A stretch of DNA of 64,000 bases from Stutzerimonas xanthomarina DSM 18231 (GCF_900129835.1 NZ_FQXA01000004.1:124001-188000); one strand, 5' to 3'. Counted from the stretch's first letter, positions 8,743 through 19,922 are shown. Notes: a model not told the origin generated them from the letters alone. Numbers and translations are program-made.

Positions 8743-9095
8743 AGAAGCTCCCGTTACAGAAAAAGGCGTCGTCATGCCTCTAAGCCATCCGGGTCTAGCG
8801 GCGTCAGCTAAAACTGGCGACGCAGCTTTAGCCGTTAGCGGATGGTGGGTATTGTAGAACGTGGGCTGCAAAGTCCATCAGCGAGACGAAGCCGCACTGA
8901 TCGGCTTTCCTTCACGCTGTTGGTGGTAGCCCCGCTTAACCAATCAGCTCTACGAATGCCTGAGTGATCACAACCGCTGCGGCCAATGCGCGAACGGACT
9001 TTGGGAGCGCCATCGTCAGGAAAAGCACTACAAGCGAGTTGTGAGTGCTTGAACTGAAGGCCGATAGCTGGAGGCGACCTCGATGTGCGCTAGTG
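8743..9095. other. Intergenic stretch without recognisable gene
   Basis: About 350 bases lie between the cation transporter and the HAD gene. An imperfect GCTAAA/TTTAGC hairpin lies near 8810-8834 and could end the transporter transcript, but it has no T run. I see no gene, operator or RNA here. Confidence 0.4.
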
Positions 9096-9728
9096 CTACG
9101 TTCTAGTGACAGTCCCCGTGCCCAAAATGTGGTCTGCAAATTCGATCAGGCTAGCTAATCGGTCAGGACCACGGATGGCATCGCGCTGGAGGTGGAAGCC
9201 ATGCATTCCCAGCCTTTCGGGACCGAACACATCGGCCTCCAATGTATCGCCGATCATTGCAATGGAAGACGCTTTGCAACCCAACCGCTTTAGCAGATGT
9301 TCGTAGATCGCTGGCTCCGGTTTGATCGCGCCCACCTCGAAGCTCCAGGCATAGGCGTCAAACTCAGGCAGTAGCAACTTGGCAGGTATGGCATAGGGGG
9401 TAGCCAAGTTGGAGCACAGCGCCACTTTCAGCCCCGCTCTCTTAAGGCTTTCCAGTGCCCGCAGGGCATCATCATAGGGACGCACGCTGGCCAGTTCCGC
9501 GTAGAGATCAAGCTCCAAAATAGCAAGCTCATCGTTACCTAGTTGTGTACCAAACAGGTCGGCGGCGCCGGCCAGCCCCAAGTTTCGTGTCATCAATGTC
9601 CTGGCATCATCGGCCCTAGGTTGACGACCTTGGCTGCGTACCTGTTTTAAGAGCTTGCGAAATGGCCGCCGTCGTTCACTGATTTGCAGGAGTGTGCCAT
9701 AGACATCAAAAATTACGGCTTCTATCAA
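9096..9728 (-). CDS. HAD-superfamily hydrolase
   Basis: This 210-residue HAD phosphatase-like protein has motif I DVYGTL near the start (nucleophile Asp8). Motif II is around LCSN, a conserved Lys lies in GAIKPEPAIY, and motif IV is GDTLEAD. Motif I has Val-Tyr in place of the usual Val-Asp acid/base pair, which also occurs in haloacid-dehalogenase-like members, so the substrate could be a phosphate ester or a halo-acid. It stands alone between metal genes with no operon partner, and no link to metal resistance is visible. Confidence 0.8.
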   Translation of the reverse strand: MIEAVIFDVYGTLLQISERRRPFRKLLKQVRSQGRQPRADDARTLMTRNLGLAGAADLFGTQLGNDELAILELDLYAELASVRPYDDALRALESLKRAGLKVALCSNLATPYAIPAKLLLPEFDAYAWSFEVGAIKPEPAIYEHLLKRLGCKASSIAMIGDTLEADVFGPERLGMHGFHLQRDAIRGPDRLASLIEFADHILGTGTVTRT

Positions 9729-10035
9729 AACAGAGCACCTGCGCTTAGGCTTTGCACGGTTCGGTATTCATTAAAAGAAAGCGGCCGGGCTTCGGATAAG
9801 GGAGGCATAGGCTAGGCCAGCAAGCGGTATTCGCGCGAGCTACTTTTTTCAGCAGCTCGCTTCAGCATTCGTACGACCTGACATACCGGAGAACCTGACA
9901 GAAATGTAATGGTTACTTCAGCCTTTGGTCAGGACGCTTTGCATATATTGGTTGTCGGACGCTGTAAGCATCGGAAAAACCACAAACGTCCCCGCAGTAG
10001 GCTGTTCGTTGCTAACCAATCCATAAGGAGCCCGC
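9729..10035. other. Upstream region of the P-type ATPase gene
   Basis: There is no gene in this region of about 300 bases. It holds an operator at 9895-9910 and an AT-rich TATATT near 9945 that could be a -10 element. The Shine-Dalgarno AAGGAG lies at 10024-10029. Confidence 0.5.
9895..9910. promoter_or_regulatory. CopR-type operator before the copper P-type ATPase
   Basis: CTGACA-GAAA-TGTAAT shows the asymmetric half-site form (TGACA...TGTAAT) that I recall for Pseudomonas cop boxes. It is about 125 bases upstream of the ATPase start. Confidence 0.6.
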
Positions 10036-12399
10036 ATGACCTCCTCGCATTGCCATCATCAGCCTGACCAAACGAAAGGCTCTGCAGGACTCACAGACCC
10101 CGTCTGCGGGATGAAGGTGAAAGAGGACAGCGAGCATCAAGAGCACTATCAGGGAAGCACTTACCGCTTCTGCAGCCAGGGTTGCCAGACCAAGTTTCGT
10201 TCTGATCCTGCTAGATATCTCACTGCACAGCAGGATCATAGGGCGTCGTCTCAGGCTTCTACGTCGGCGGCACAGAAGGCACCCGACGGTGATGTAACGA
10301 CCGAGTACACCTGTCCAATGCACCCTGAGATTCGCCAAATGGGGCCAGGTGATTGCCCTATCTGCGGGATGTCATTAGAACCGCTGATCCCTGAACTAGA
10401 TGAGGAGGAGAATCCTGAACTCAAGGACTTTTCGAAGCGTTTCTGGTGGTCACTGCCCCTGACCGTAGCAGTGACCCTGTTGGCCATGGCGGGACATGCA
10501 CTTCCGCTGTTTCACGGCGCTAGCCAGAACTGGGTTGAACTAGCCCTTACGACCCCGGTTGTCTTGTGGGCAGGCTGGCCATTTTTCGTGCGCGGTTTCG
10601 CATCTGTTAAGCATCGCAGCCCAAACATGTGGACGTTGATCGGGCTTGGCACAGGGGCTGCGTATATTTACAGCATCGTAGCAACCGTCTTACCGAGCAT
10701 ATTTCCAGAATCATTCACAGTGGGCGGCCGGATAGGCGTTTATTACGAAGCCGCCGCGGTCATCATTTCCCTGACGCTTTTAGGGCAGCTGCTCGAATTG
10801 AAGGCCCGCTCCCAGACGTCCTCGGCAATCAAGTCCTTGCTTGGCCTATCGCCCAAAACAGCTCGCCGTATCGCCAAGGATGGTTCCGAGGAGGACATTC
10901 CGCTTACACATGTTCACGAGGGTGACCATCTGCGCGTTCGTCCTGGTGAAAAGGTACCGGTGGATGGAGAAGTATTGGAGGGCGAGAGCGCCGTCGACGA
11001 ATCCATGCTAACGGGCGAGCCCGTCCCGGTGACGAAGCGGACAGGCGATGCGCTCATCGGCGCGACGATGAACACGAGCGGCTCGCTTGTCATGCGAGCC
11101 ACCAGGGTTGGCTCCGGGACTATGCTTTCACAAATCGTCCAGATGGTTGCGAATGCGCAACGCTCCAAAGCACCCATGCAGCGAATGGCGGACACGGTTG
11201 CGGGTTATTTCGTGCTGACGGTCATTGGTATCGCCTTGCTGACATTCTTTGCATGGGGCCTGTTTGGACCCGAGCAGGGCTGGGTATTCGGCCTGATCAA
11301 TGCAGTTGCGGTTCTGATCATTGCTTGCCCTTGCGCACTTGGCCTTGCAACGCCTATTTCGATCATGGTTGCCACAGGCAAAGCGGCTGGAAGCGGAGTG
11401 CTTTTCAGAGACGCAGGCGCCATCGAGAACGTCCGTAAGGTAGACACGCTGATTGTCGATAAAACAGGAACCTTGACCGAGGGCCGACCTGTCTTCGATC
11501 GGGCCATAGGCGTCACGCCGTTTGACTCGCAGGAAGTCATCCGTTTGTCTGCCAGCTTGGATCAAGGTAGTGAGCATCCCCTAGCCCACGCGATCGTAGA
11601 CCATGCCAGAAGCGAAGGTATCCAGCTGGCGAAGCCAGAGACCTTCGAGTCAGGGTCAGGTATCGGAGTCCGTGGTCTGGTGGAAGGCAAGCAGCTACAA
11701 CTAGGCAACACCGCGCTTATGGAAGATGCGGGTGTGAGCGTCGAGCCGTTGAGAGATCAGGCAGAAAAAATGCGCGAGAGCGGTACCAGCATTGTGTACC
11801 TGGCTGTTGATGGGGCACTTGCCGGCTTGCTGGCCGTATCGGACCCAATCAAACCGACTTCCAAGGAAGCTGTAGCGCGGCTCCAAGCGGAGGGCGTGCA
11901 AGTCATCATGGCCACCGGCGACGGGCTTACCACTGCCCGCGCGGTGGCTCGTGAGCTATCGATCGATGAGGTGCATGGCGAAGTGAAGCCGCAGGACAAG
12001 GAGGCGCTGGTGGTTAAGCTACAAGCCCTAGGTAAAGTAGTCGCCATGGCAGGCGACGGAATAAATGATGCGCCGGCGCTCGCCAGGGCTGATGTCGGCA
12101 TAGCGATGGGCACGGGCACTGACGTCGCCATGAACAGCGCCCAAGTTACGCTCGTTAAAGGTGACCTGATGGGGATACTGCGCGCGCGCACGCTTTCGGT
12201 GGCGACGGTTCGCAATATGCGTCAGAACCTTCTGTTTGCCTTTATGTACAACGGGTTGAGCATCCCGATTGCCGCAGGTCTGCTCTATCCGTTCTTCGGA
12301 CTGTTGCTGTCTCCGATGATTGCTGCCCTGGCCATGAGCCTCAGCTCAGCATCGGTTGTGTTCAACGCACTCCGGCTCCGTCAAACGCGTGTAGTTTGA
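10036..12399 (+). CDS. Cu/Ag-exporting P1B-type ATPase with YHS and heavy-metal-binding N-terminus
   Basis: This 787-residue heavy-metal ATPase exports Cu(I)/Ag(I) from the cytoplasm. Residues 15-60 are a YHS-like domain (DPVCGMKV ... FCSQGCQ). Residues 90-115 carry the heavy-metal binding motif YTCPMHPEI ... CPICGM. These replace the usual HMA domains, as in SilP/CopF-type pumps. Eight membrane helices are predictable. The ion-site CPC is at 431-433, the phosphorylated Asp475 lies in DKTGTLTEG, and the hinge motif is [16 protein letters not shown] seven bases before the ATG supports the start. A CopR-type box precedes it and the cus operon follows. Confidence 0.93.
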   Translation: MTSSHCHHQPDQTKGSAGLTDPVCGMKVKEDSEHQEHYQGSTYRFCSQGCQTKFRSDPARYLTAQQDHRASSQASTSAAQKAPDGDVTTEYTCPMHPEIRQMGPGDCPICGMSLEPLIPELDEEENPELKDFSKRFWWSLPLTVAVTLLAMAGHALPLFHGASQNWVELALTTPVVLWAGWPFFVRGFASVKHRSPNMWTLIGLGTGAAYIYSIVATVLPSIFPESFTVGGRIGVYYEAAAVIISLTLLGQLLELKARSQTSSAIKSLLGLSPKTARRIAKDGSEEDIPLTHVHEGDHLRVRPGEKVPVDGEVLEGESAVDESMLTGEPVPVTKRTGDALIGATMNTSGSLVMRATRVGSGTMLSQIVQMVANAQRSKAPMQRMADTVAGYFVLTVIGIALLTFFAWGLFGPEQGWVFGLINAVAVLIIACPCALGLATPISIMVATGKAAGSGVLFRDAGAIENVRKVDTLIVDKTGTLTEGRPVFDRAIGVTPFDSQEVIRLSASLDQGSEHPLAHAIVDHARSEGIQLAKPETFESGSGIGVRGLVEGKQLQLGNTALMEDAGVSVEPLRDQAEKMRESGTSIVYLAVDGALAGLLAVSDPIKPTSKEAVARLQAEGVQVIMATGDGLTTARAVARELSIDEVHGEVKPQDKEALVVKLQALGKVVAMAGDGINDAPALARADVGIAMGTGTDVAMNSAQVTLVKGDLMGILRARTLSVATVRNMRQNLLFAFMYNGLSIPIAAGLLYPFFGLLLSPMIAALAMSLSSASVVFNALRLRQTRVV

Positions 12400-12424
12400 A
12401 GCCTGTCGGCTTAGGCTTAGGCTT

Positions 12425-12453
12425 AGGCTTCGGTTGCGAAGCGACCGAAGCCT
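12425..12453 (+). terminator. Hairpin after the P-type ATPase gene
   Basis: AGGCTTCGGT and ACCGAAGCCT form a perfect 10-bp stem around a nine-base loop, 26 bases after the stop codon. There is no T run, so termination may be partial. A short CTTAGG tandem repeat precedes it. Confidence 0.55.
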
Positions 12454-12490
12454 CATTGATTGCTCATGAATTGCCCCGTAAGCTGGAAAT

Positions 12491-12868
12491 ATGAAGTCCT
12501 ACATGCGCTCCTTCCTTGTCCTGCTGCTAGTGCTCGCGCTTCCGATCAACGGGATGGCGCAATTGCTCATGCCGGTTGGGTCGTCAGCGCATCACGTAAT
12601 GCCTGATAGGGTAGGCATAGAGGCTATGGCAGCCAGCCACGCGTCGATGGCTGGCGTCAGCGGCGCTGAGCCCGAGTGCTGTGAAGCGAATGAGCATGGA
12701 ACGGCGACCGTCTGCAAGACGGGCCAAGAATGCAAAACTGCAAGTATCCTTCAGCTTGTCTCAATAAAAGCCCAGCTGATGCCTGCTGCTAAACCCGTGA
12801 CCACTCCCTATAACGGCCTGATCCCCTCTAGCCTTTTAGACGCCGTCTGGCATCCACCCCGCGTCTAA
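12491..12868 (+). CDS. Small exported Cys/His-containing protein, cus operon leader gene
   Basis: This 125-residue product has a signal peptide (about residues 1-23, ending PINGMA). It has scattered Met/His residues and four Cys at about residues 62-80 (ECCEANEH ... CKTGQEC). I do not recognise a named family; similar short exported proteins often head RND metal-efflux operons. It lies 92 bases before cusC in the same direction. A role in periplasmic copper or silver handling is inferred from the Cys/His content and position. Confidence 0.6.
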   Translation: MKSYMRSFLVLLLVLALPINGMAQLLMPVGSSAHHVMPDRVGIEAMAASHASMAGVSGAEPECCEANEHGTATVCKTGQECKTASILQLVSIKAQLMPAAKPVTTPYNGLIPSSLLDAVWHPPRV

Positions 12869-12960
12869 TTCCGATCAAATTATAGGAACCGCCCGAGTGA
12901 GCATTCGGGCCGGCTACCGCGCGCCTTTGGCTCGCATGAAAGATCAGGAATCCTTCGCAA

Positions 12961-14214
12961 ATGAAACCCCGTATTTATTGGGCGCCGCCGTACGTGGCCG
13001 CCTTGATCATGGGCGCGCTCTCGTTTCCAGGGTTAGCGTCCGCTTTGACCTTAGAACAAGCTCTGAGCGTGGCCGAGCAAGACGCGCCTTCGCTGCATGC
13101 GCAAGCCGCCAACCTGGTGGCCGCACGCAGCGCTGCAATCCCTGCCGGCGAGCTTCCTGACCCTAAACTTAAGCTTGGACTGCAAAGCGTGCCCATCGAA
13201 GGTGACGCTCGCTGGCAGTTGGAGCAAGAGGCCATGACCATGCAAATGGTTGGGGTCATGCAAGATGTGCCAAACCGAGCGAAAAGGCGCGCTCGTGTCG
13301 AGGCCGCGCAGGCTAGTGTTGCGCTCGCAAACGCCCAGCAAACGGTTGAACGTCTCGGTGTGCGCCAAGCAACCGCCGAGGCATGGATCGCTAGCTTCGC
13401 GGTCGAGCAGAAGCTAAGCCTTTTCAAGCAGCTTTACAGCGAGAATCAGCTCCTTTCGCGGGCTGTTCAGGCCCGCATTGCTGGCGGCAGCGGACAAACC
13501 GCAGACAGCGTACTTCCGAGGCAAGAGGCAGCATTGCTGGCTGAACAAGAGGATGAGCTGCTGCGTAACCAGGCTGTTGCGCGGGCCGGCCTCCGGCGCT
13601 GGATAGGCGAGCTAGCAGGCCAGCCGCTTACAGGTGACTGGCCGCAATGGCTTGCCGCCGTTGATAACTATCAGCACAACCTGAACCGGCACCCGGCGTT
13701 ACTCGCCTTCGACCCGATGACTCGTGAAGCGGAGGCAAAGGTTCACCAGGCCATCGCAGAGAAAACACCGGATTGGAGTTGGGGGGTCGACTACCTGCGA
13801 CGTGGCCGTGAGTACGGCGACATGGTGAACCTCAGCGTCAGCTTCGACCTGCCGCTGTTTACCAGCTCTCGGCAGGATCCGAAGATCGCGGCCGAACGAG
13901 CTCGCCTTGCCCAGATCGAGGCTCAGCGCCAAGCGACCTTGCGCCTGTACAACCAAGAGCTGAGTACTGACCTCGCTGAGTATCAGCGTCTGGACCGCGC
14001 ACTCATCCGCCTCGACAAAACCTTACTACCCCTCGCTGAAGAGAAGGTCCGCCTTGCCATGGCCGATTACCGCTCCGGAAGCGGTGAGCTGACCGCTGTG
14101 ATCGAAGCGCGACGACAGCTTGTGGAGACCCGGCTACGGCGTATTGACGTCGCCCGCGATCGATCGTTGAGCAATGCCCGCCTGCATTTCGCCTTTGGAG
14201 ATACCCGACCATGA
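12961..14214 (+). CDS. cusC: CusC-like outer-membrane channel (TolC family)
   Basis: This 417-residue outer-membrane factor has a signal peptide ending near FPGLASA (about residue 28). Two OEP repeats of long Ala/Glu/Arg/Gln-rich helices follow. The final codons overlap the cusB start by four bases (ATGA). It forms the exit duct for the Cu(I)/Ag(I) pump below. The sequence differs from the czcC gene at 1397, as expected for separate Cu and Zn/Cd systems. Confidence 0.9.
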   Translation: MKPRIYWAPPYVAALIMGALSFPGLASALTLEQALSVAEQDAPSLHAQAANLVAARSAAIPAGELPDPKLKLGLQSVPIEGDARWQLEQEAMTMQMVGVMQDVPNRAKRRARVEAAQASVALANAQQTVERLGVRQATAEAWIASFAVEQKLSLFKQLYSENQLLSRAVQARIAGGSGQTADSVLPRQEAALLAEQEDELLRNQAVARAGLRRWIGELAGQPLTGDWPQWLAAVDNYQHNLNRHPALLAFDPMTREAEAKVHQAIAEKTPDWSWGVDYLRRGREYGDMVNLSVSFDLPLFTSSRQDPKIAAERARLAQIEAQRQATLRLYNQELSTDLAEYQRLDRALIRLDKTLLPLAEEKVRLAMADYRSGSGELTAVIEARRQLVETRLRRIDVARDRSLSNARLHFAFGDTRP

Positions 14215-15662
14215 CATTCCAACACAAGCGGCTGGTACTCGCCTTCAGTCTGCCTCTGATGATTAGCGCTGCAGCGCTAATCGGTCTGCCTACCGCAGCC
14301 TTCGGACAATCGCCTGCAGAAGAAGACAAGGAAGTGCTCTATTGGTATGACCCTATGGTACCCCAGCAAAAGTTCGATAAGCCGGGCAAGTCGCCATTCA
14401 TGGATATGGAATTGATTCCACGCTATGCAGATGAGGGAAGCGACGGGGCATCGATCAGTATCGACCCGAGCGTGACGCAGAATCTCGGCGTGCGCTTGGC
14501 AACCGTAACGCGTGAATCGATCAGCCAGTCGCTCGAAGCGACAGGCGCGTTGATGTTTGACGAGCGAGACGTGGCGGTTGTGCAGGCGCGTGCCGGTGGC
14601 TTTGTCGAGCGCGTTTACGACCGAGCACCGGAGGATGTCATCGAAAAAGGCGCGCCGTTAGCCGATCTTTTGGTTCCCGAATGGGCTGCCGCACAGGAAG
14701 AGTACCTGGCGCTCAAAGGGGTCGGCCAACCCCAGCTGCTCGCAGCGGCTCGCCAGCGGTTGCGCCTTGCTGGCATGCCGCCAGAAGTCATAGTGCAGCT
14801 AGAACGAACTGGTAAAGCGCGCCCCGTTTGGACAGTGACGAGTCCAATAGGCGGCGTGCTGAACAGCCTCGACGTTCGCGAGGGCATGACCGTACCCGCC
14901 GGCGCTACTCTTGCGCGCGTCAACGGGCTGGACACGGTTTGGCTAGAAGTTGCAGTACCAGAGGCGCGGATCGCAAATTTAGCGCCAGGGCAATCAGTAA
15001 CAACGCGCCTGCCCGCTTTTGCGGGTGAAACGCTGGAAGGAACGATCCAGACGGTACTATCGCAGGCCAACCTGGATAGCCGCACTGTGCGTGTCCGGGT
15101 CGAGCTACCTAACCCGCAACAACGGCTTCGTCCCGGCATGACGGCCGAGGTGACGTTGAGTCGCAACGTCGAAGATGTCTTGGTCATCCCGTCCGAGGCG
15201 GTCATTCGCACCGGTCGGCGCGCATTGGTGATGCTGGCCGAGGATCAAGGCCGTTACCGCCCGATTGAGGTTCGCACAGGCCGGGAATTCGATGACCAGA
15301 CAGAGGTGCTTGAAGGGCTGGAAGCCGGTCAGAAGGTCGTGGCGTCCGGTCAGTTTCTCCTGGATTCAGAGGCGAGCCTACGCGGGCTGACCGCTCAGGG
15401 TTTGGAGGAGCCTGCAACTTCTACAGAACCTGCGCTGCACGAGGCTGAAGGTACGATCGTCAGCCTGGAAGATGGCATGGTTGGCCTGTCGCATGGGCCG
15501 TTCAAGACGCTGAACATGCCTGGGATGACAATGTCCTTTCCGGTTGCAGATCAATCGCTCCTAACAAAGTTGCAGACCGGCGATCACGTCCGTGTCGGCG
15601 CGCGTGAAAGCGAAGAGGGCCTGGTCATTGAGCACATCGAGAAGCTGGGGGGCCAGCCATGA
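14211..15662 (+). CDS. cusB: CusB adaptor with built-in CusF-like C-terminal domain
   Basis: This 483-residue periplasmic adaptor of Cu/Ag RND efflux begins with a signal/anchor at about residues 1-34. Next comes the heavy-metal-binding motif YWYDPMVPQ ... [14 protein letters not shown] (about 43-74), then the HlyD-type body with [15 protein letters not shown]. Residues 410-483 form a CusF-like fold with [12 protein letters not shown], carrying the Met pair and aromatic/hydrophobic residues of CusF. The adaptor is thus fused to a copper-chaperone-like domain, in addition to the separate cusF gene downstream. It overlaps cusC and cusA by four bases on each side, indicating translational coupling. 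Confidence 0.92.
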   Translation: MTFQHKRLVLAFSLPLMISAAALIGLPTAAFGQSPAEEDKEVLYWYDPMVPQQKFDKPGKSPFMDMELIPRYADEGSDGASISIDPSVTQNLGVRLATVTRESISQSLEATGALMFDERDVAVVQARAGGFVERVYDRAPEDVIEKGAPLADLLVPEWAAAQEEYLALKGVGQPQLLAAARQRLRLAGMPPEVIVQLERTGKARPVWTVTSPIGGVLNSLDVREGMTVPAGATLARVNGLDTVWLEVAVPEARIANLAPGQSVTTRLPAFAGETLEGTIQTVLSQANLDSRTVRVRVELPNPQQRLRPGMTAEVTLSRNVEDVLVIPSEAVIRTGRRALVMLAEDQGRYRPIEVRTGREFDDQTEVLEGLEAGQKVVASGQFLLDSEASLRGLTAQGLEEPATSTEPALHEAEGTIVSLEDGMVGLSHGPFKTLNMPGMTMSFPVADQSLLTKLQTGDHVRVGARESEEGLVIEHIEKLGGQP

Positions 15663-18600
15663 TCGCAGCCATAATTCGCTGGTCAGTGGCCAACCGCTTT
15701 CTGATCCTGCTGGCTACTGTGTTCGCGGTGGCTTGGGGTGTCTGGTCGGTCAAAAACACCGCTGTTGATGCATTGCCAGACCTTTCCGACGTTCAGGTCA
15801 TCATCCGCACGCCATACCCCGGGCAGGCGCCCCAGATCGTTGAGAATCAGGTCACCTACCCACTGACGACGACCATGCTGTCTGTCCCCGGCGCGAAGAC
15901 AGTCCGTGGCTACTCCTTCTTCGGGGATAGCTACGTGTACGTCCTGTTTGAGGACGGCACCGACCTCTATTGGGCCCGTTCTCGGGTGCTGGAGTACCTG
16001 AGTCAGGTGCAGAGTCGGCTTCCCGCCGCCGCCAAACCCGCTTTGGGCCCTGACGCCACAGGTGTCGGCTGGATCTACCAATATGCTTTGGTAGACCGAA
16101 CGGGCAAACATGACCTCTCGCAGCTGCGCTCTTTGCAAGATTGGTTCCTGCGCTATGAGCTCAAGACACTGCCCAACGTGGCGGAAGTCGCGCCCATAGG
16201 CGGGATGGTCAAGCAGTATCAGGTCGTACTGGATCCCGTGCGCATGGCAAGCAGGGGCGTGACGCAGCAGCAGATTGCAAAGGCGATCGATGAAGCCAAC
16301 CGTGAAACCGGCGGGAGTGTTCTGGAACTCGCAGAAACCGAGTTCATGGTCCGTGCGACCGGGTATCTCAAGACACTCAAAGACTTTCGAGCCATTCCTT
16401 TGCGTCTCGACGGCGGCGTGCCAGTGACGCTAGGGGACGTTGCGCATATCCAGCTCGGCCCGGAAATGCGCCGGGGCATCAGCGAGCTTGACGGTGAAGG
16501 TGAGGTAGTCGGCGGCGTGGTGATCCTGCGGAGCGGCAAGAACGCTCGGGAAACCATCGCTGCCGTTCAGACCAAACTGGATGAGCTGAAAGCGAGCCTG
16601 CCCCAAGGCGTCGAAATCGTCACGACGTACGACCGTAGCAAGCTGATCGACAGTGCCGTTGAAAACCTCACGCACAAGCTCATCGAGGAGTTCATTGTCG
16701 TTGCGTTGGTTTGCGCGATTTTTCTGTGGCATCTGCGCTCGTCGTTGGTCGCCATCGTGTCGTTGCCGATCGGCATCCTGATTGCTTTTGTGATCATGCA
16801 GCGGCAAGGCATCAACGCCAACATCATGTCGTTGGGTGGCATCGCGATCGCCATCGGAGCGATGGTCGATGCAGCAATCGTCATGATCGAAAACGCCCAC
16901 AAGCACATTGAGGCCTGGCACAAGCGGCATCCTGACTCCACCTTGAAGGGCCAGGAGCACTGGAAGGTCATTACTGACGCGGCTGTTGAAGTGGGGCCGG
17001 CATTGTTCTTCAGCCTGCTGATCATCACGCTGTCGTTCATTCCAGTGTTCACCCTGGAGGCGCAGGAAGGCCGGCTGTTCGGTCCACTGGCGTTCACCAA
17101 AACCTATGCAATGGCAGCCGCCGCGGGCCTGTCTGTCACGCTGGTTCCGGTGCTCATGGGGTATTGGATCAGGGGCAAAATCCCTGACGAACACCGTAAT
17201 CCACTCAACCGTGGCCTCATCTGGATCTACAAGCCGGCCCTGGACGCGGTACTGCGCTGGCCCAAGATGACTCTGCTGGTGGCTGTTCTGGTCTTCCTGA
17301 CAGGCTTGTGGCCGGCCTCTCGCCTTGGTGGGGAGTTCTTGCCCCCGCTGGATGAAGGTGACCTCCTTTATATGCCCACTGCGCTTCCAGGCCTCTCCGC
17401 TCAGAAGGCTTCTGAGCTACTGCAGCAGACGGACCGGCTCATAAAAACGGTTCCAGAAGTTGCACACGTGTTCGGTAAGGCTGGTCGAGCCGACACCGCT
17501 ACCGATCCCGCCCCGCTGGAAATGTTCGAGACGACCATTCAGTTCAAGCCGAAGGATCAATGGCGCCCTGGGATGACGCCTGACAAGCTGGTTGAGGAGT
17601 TGGATCGCACCGTACAGGTACCTGGATTGGCCAATCTGTGGATCCCGCCGATTCGAAACCGTATCGATATGCTGGCGACGGGTATCAAGAGCCCGATCGG
17701 GGTGAAAGTGTATGGCACTGACTTGGCACAGATCGACAAAGCCACCCAGGCAGTGGAAAAAATCGCCAAAACGGTGCCTGGGGTCAGTTCGGCGCTTGCT
17801 GAGAGACTGACCGGCGGCAGGTATATCGATGTGGATATCGATCGTGTCGCCGCCGCACGCTACGGCCTGAATATCGCGGACGTGCAATCGATCGTGGCCG
17901 GTGCCATCGGTGGTCAAACCATTGGTGAAACCGTGGAAGGGCTCGCCAGGTATCCGATCAACCTCCGCTATGGCCGCGAGTGGCGCGACTCGATATCCGA
18001 TCTGCGCAACCTACCGATCTACACGCCGCAAGGCAGCCAGATCACGTTGGGGACCGTGGCCAAAGTACAGGTGACCGACGGGCCGCCAATGCTTAAAAGC
18101 GAAAACGCAAGGCTGTCGGGCTGGGTTTACGTCGATGTTCGTGGCCGCGACATGGCGGCTGTGGTGGGCGATCTGAGGGAAAAGATCAGCGAAGGGGTCC
18201 AGCTCGAGTCCGGCATGAGCATCAGCTATTCCGGCCAATTCGAATTCATGGAGCGAGCTAACGCGAAGCTGAAGCTCGTCGTGCCGGCTACCTTGCTCAT
18301 CATTTTTGTCTTGCTCTACCTCACGTTTGGGCGCTTTGGGGAGGCGTTGCTGATCATGGCCACGCTGCCATTCGCCCTAACCGGTGGCGTCTGGTTCCTC
18401 TATTTGCTCGGGTACAACCTATCCGTAGCGACAGGAATCGGTTTCATCGCACTGGCAGGCGTTTCTGCTGAGTTCGGCGTCATTATGCTGCTGTATTTGA
18501 AGAACGCATGGACAGATCGGGTTAACGCTGGAGCCCATGGCGAAGGCGTACTGCTCGACGCAATCCGCGAAGGCGCTGTGCAGCGGGTGCGCCCCAAGGC

Positions 18601-18823
18601 CATGACCGTAGCAGTGATTATCGCCGGTCTGCTGCCCATCCTCTGGGGTAGCGGAACCGGCAGCGAAATCATGAGCCGCATCGCCGCGCCTATGGTGGGC
18701 GGGATGATCACCGCCCCTTTGCTCTCCCTGTTCGTTCTGCCGGCAGCTTACCTGCTGATGCGCCGCCGGCAATTGCGAGTTACCACCCAGCAAGCAACCA
18801 ACCCCACTGGAGAACATCCATGA
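15659..18823 (+). CDS. cusA: CusA Cu/Ag RND efflux pump
   Basis: This is a 1054-residue inner-membrane RND transporter of the heavy-metal (HME) group. It has the usual architecture: one N-terminal helix, a large periplasmic porter domain, six helices, a second porter domain and five further helices. Family motifs include [13 protein letters not shown] near residue 36, the transmembrane segment [20 protein letters not shown], and [14 protein letters not shown]. The start overlaps cusB (ATGA) and the end overlaps cusF by four bases. It should export Cu(I)/Ag(I) from the periplasm and inner-membrane surface through CusB and CusC. Confidence 0.95.
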   Translation: MIAAIIRWSVANRFLILLATVFAVAWGVWSVKNTAVDALPDLSDVQVIIRTPYPGQAPQIVENQVTYPLTTTMLSVPGAKTVRGYSFFGDSYVYVLFEDGTDLYWARSRVLEYLSQVQSRLPAAAKPALGPDATGVGWIYQYALVDRTGKHDLSQLRSLQDWFLRYELKTLPNVAEVAPIGGMVKQYQVVLDPVRMASRGVTQQQIAKAIDEANRETGGSVLELAETEFMVRATGYLKTLKDFRAIPLRLDGGVPVTLGDVAHIQLGPEMRRGISELDGEGEVVGGVVILRSGKNARETIAAVQTKLDELKASLPQGVEIVTTYDRSKLIDSAVENLTHKLIEEFIVVALVCAIFLWHLRSSLVAIVSLPIGILIAFVIMQRQGINANIMSLGGIAIAIGAMVDAAIVMIENAHKHIEAWHKRHPDSTLKGQEHWKVITDAAVEVGPALFFSLLIITLSFIPVFTLEAQEGRLFGPLAFTKTYAMAAAAGLSVTLVPVLMGYWIRGKIPDEHRNPLNRGLIWIYKPALDAVLRWPKMTLLVAVLVFLTGLWPASRLGGEFLPPLDEGDLLYMPTALPGLSAQKASELLQQTDRLIKTVPEVAHVFGKAGRADTATDPAPLEMFETTIQFKPKDQWRPGMTPDKLVEELDRTVQVPGLANLWIPPIRNRIDMLATGIKSPIGVKVYGTDLAQIDKATQAVEKIAKTVPGVSSALAERLTGGRYIDVDIDRVAAARYGLNIADVQSIVAGAIGGQTIGETVEGLARYPINLRYGREWRDSISDLRNLPIYTPQGSQITLGTVAKVQVTDGPPMLKSENARLSGWVYVDVRGRDMAAVVGDLREKISEGVQLESGMSISYSGQFEFMERANAKLKLVVPATLLIIFVLLYLTFGRFGEALLIMATLPFALTGGVWFLYLLGYNLSVATGIGFIALAGVSAEFGVIMLLYLKNAWTDRVNAGAHGEGVLLDAIREGAVQRVRPKAMTVAVIIAGLLPILWGSGTGSEIMSRIAAPMVGGMITAPLLSLFVLPAAYLLMRRRQLRVTTQQATNPTGEHP

Positions 18824-19176
18824 ACATTAAGCACATCACCCTTGCCTCACTCTTCCTGGTGCCAGTCGCCTATGCCGCCGACAAGGAGCCAATGGACGGC
18901 ATGCCGATGGATCACAAAGGCATGAACATGCCAATGGACCAGAAGTCGGCGGGACAGACCGCTACAGCCATCGGCACAGTCAAGAAAGTAAACACCGAGA
19001 GCGGCACCGTGACCATTGCACACGGCCCGGTCGAAGCGCTGGGTTGGCCTTCTATGACGATGGGCTTCAAAGCGAAGCCTGATCAGCTCCAAAAGTTGAA
19101 AGAAGGGGACCAGGTCGAATTCGAGTTCTCCTCGAAGGGCATGGATTCCACCATTACGCGTATCGAAAAACGGTAA
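18820..19176 (+). CDS. cusF: CusF periplasmic copper/silver chaperone
   Basis: This 118-residue protein has a signal peptide cut after YAA (about residue 20). A Met/His/Asp-rich spacer ([15 protein letters not shown]) follows, then a CusF beta-barrel at about residues 48-118 containing [12 protein letters not shown], with the Trp and Met pair that bind Cu(I). It overlaps cusA and is the last gene of the cusCBAF run. A 10-bp hairpin follows the stop codon. The fused copy at the end of CusB has Pro-Gly-Met in place of the Trp region. Confidence 0.93.
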   Translation: MNIKHITLASLFLVPVAYAADKEPMDGMPMDHKGMNMPMDQKSAGQTATAIGTVKKVNTESGTVTIAHGPVEALGWPSMTMGFKAKPDQLQKLKEGDQVEFEFSSKGMDSTITRIEKR

Positions 19177-19186
19177 GCACAGAAAG

Positions 19187-19210
19187 CGACCGCCGCAGAC
19201 GCGGCGGTCG
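19187..19210 (+). terminator. Hairpin after cusF
   Basis: CGACCGCCGC and GCGGCGGTCG make a perfect 10-bp stem around AGAC, just after the cusF stop. There is no T run, so it may act as a weak terminator or RNA stabiliser. Confidence 0.55.
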
Positions 19211-19230
19211 TACCAACAAAAAAATGAGCG

Positions 19231-19246
19231 ATTACAGCTTTGTAAG
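19231..19246. promoter_or_regulatory. CopR-type operator before the small periplasmic protein genes
   Basis: ATTACA-GCTT-TGTAAG matches the island operator. It is 71 bases before the start of the PtrA-like gene, with a possible -10 (TTTAAT) between them. Confidence 0.65.
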
Positions 19247-19316
19247 CTTGGCAACAGCTTCTTGTAAGTAGCAAGCCTTTAATCTACAGGCATCAACTAA
19301 CCAAGAGGTGCAAACC

Positions 19317-19634
19317 ATGAACCGTATAACCAAAGTAATCGTTCCTTTTATTCTGACCGTTGCGTCTTCTCTTGCAATGGCCGAAGGCGGAAGCGATCGG
19401 ACAATGCATCGCCTAAATGATCCTGCAGGATCCAATCTCACTCTTAAAGAGCTTGTCAAAGAAGGCAAAGTGCTGAGCATCGCACCTGCAGGGGCGACCG
19501 GTACGACTGAAATGATTCAGAACTATCGGACTACTGCAAAAGTTCAGACATATGAAATGAAGGTAAAGACCCCAGACGGGGAGATTCATACGGTGGAATT
19601 TTTGAGCGCACCGGTAGGCGTAAACAACGGCTAA
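19317..19634 (+). CDS. PtrA-like small exported copper-responsive protein with TPDG module
   Basis: This 105-residue protein has a signal peptide cut near SSLAMA, so the mature chain begins AEGGSDRT. That is the N-terminal signature of the PtrA-type co-regulatory/copper-tolerance proteins of Pseudomonas. The C-terminal half carries a second module (TYEMKVKTPDGEIHTVEF ... PVGVNNG) that recurs in two other places in this window. The ATG at 19317 is chosen over the in-frame GTG at 19308 because AAGAGG is well spaced. It is first in a run of three small genes behind a CopR-type box. A periplasmic copper-binding or sensing role is inferred. Confidence 0.8.
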   Translation: MNRITKVIVPFILTVASSLAMAEGGSDRTMHRLNDPAGSNLTLKELVKEGKVLSIAPAGATGTTEMIQNYRTTAKVQTYEMKVKTPDGEIHTVEFLSAPVGVNNG

Positions 19635-19664
19635 CCTGCAAATTAAATATTCGAGGGTAATGAT

Positions 19665-19922
19665 ATGAGCAGCCTGTTTTCGAGAATGAAAAGTGTACTG
19701 CAGCGCAATCCGATCGTGACCGGTCTAACCGTAGCTGTGGTTGGCTACATGCTCCTGAACCAAAGCACTGGGGCGTTGGCAACGACGCTGCCAAGCCTGC
19801 TCTTTCTCTTGCCCTGCTTGTTGATGATGGTCGTATGCATGAAGCATATGTCTAGCGGTAAGTGCGACAAGCCCAAGGAGCCCAACGTTGGCGAAAGCAC
19901 CTTGTTAAGCAAGAGCGAATAA
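19665..19922 (+). CDS. Small membrane protein, DUF2933-like
   Basis: This 85-residue protein has two hydrophobic segments (about residues 17-33 and 39-57). The second ends in CLLMMVVCMKHMSSGKC, which has closely spaced Cys, Met and His residues at the membrane face. It resembles the short DUF2933-type proteins often found beside copper genes, but I recognise the family only loosely. It lies 30 bases after the PtrA-like gene and 23 bases before the next one, so it shares their transcript. Confidence 0.65.
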   Translation: MSSLFSRMKSVLQRNPIVTGLTVAVVGYMLLNQSTGALATTLPSLLFLLPCLLMMVVCMKHMSSGKCDKPKEPNVGESTLLSKSE

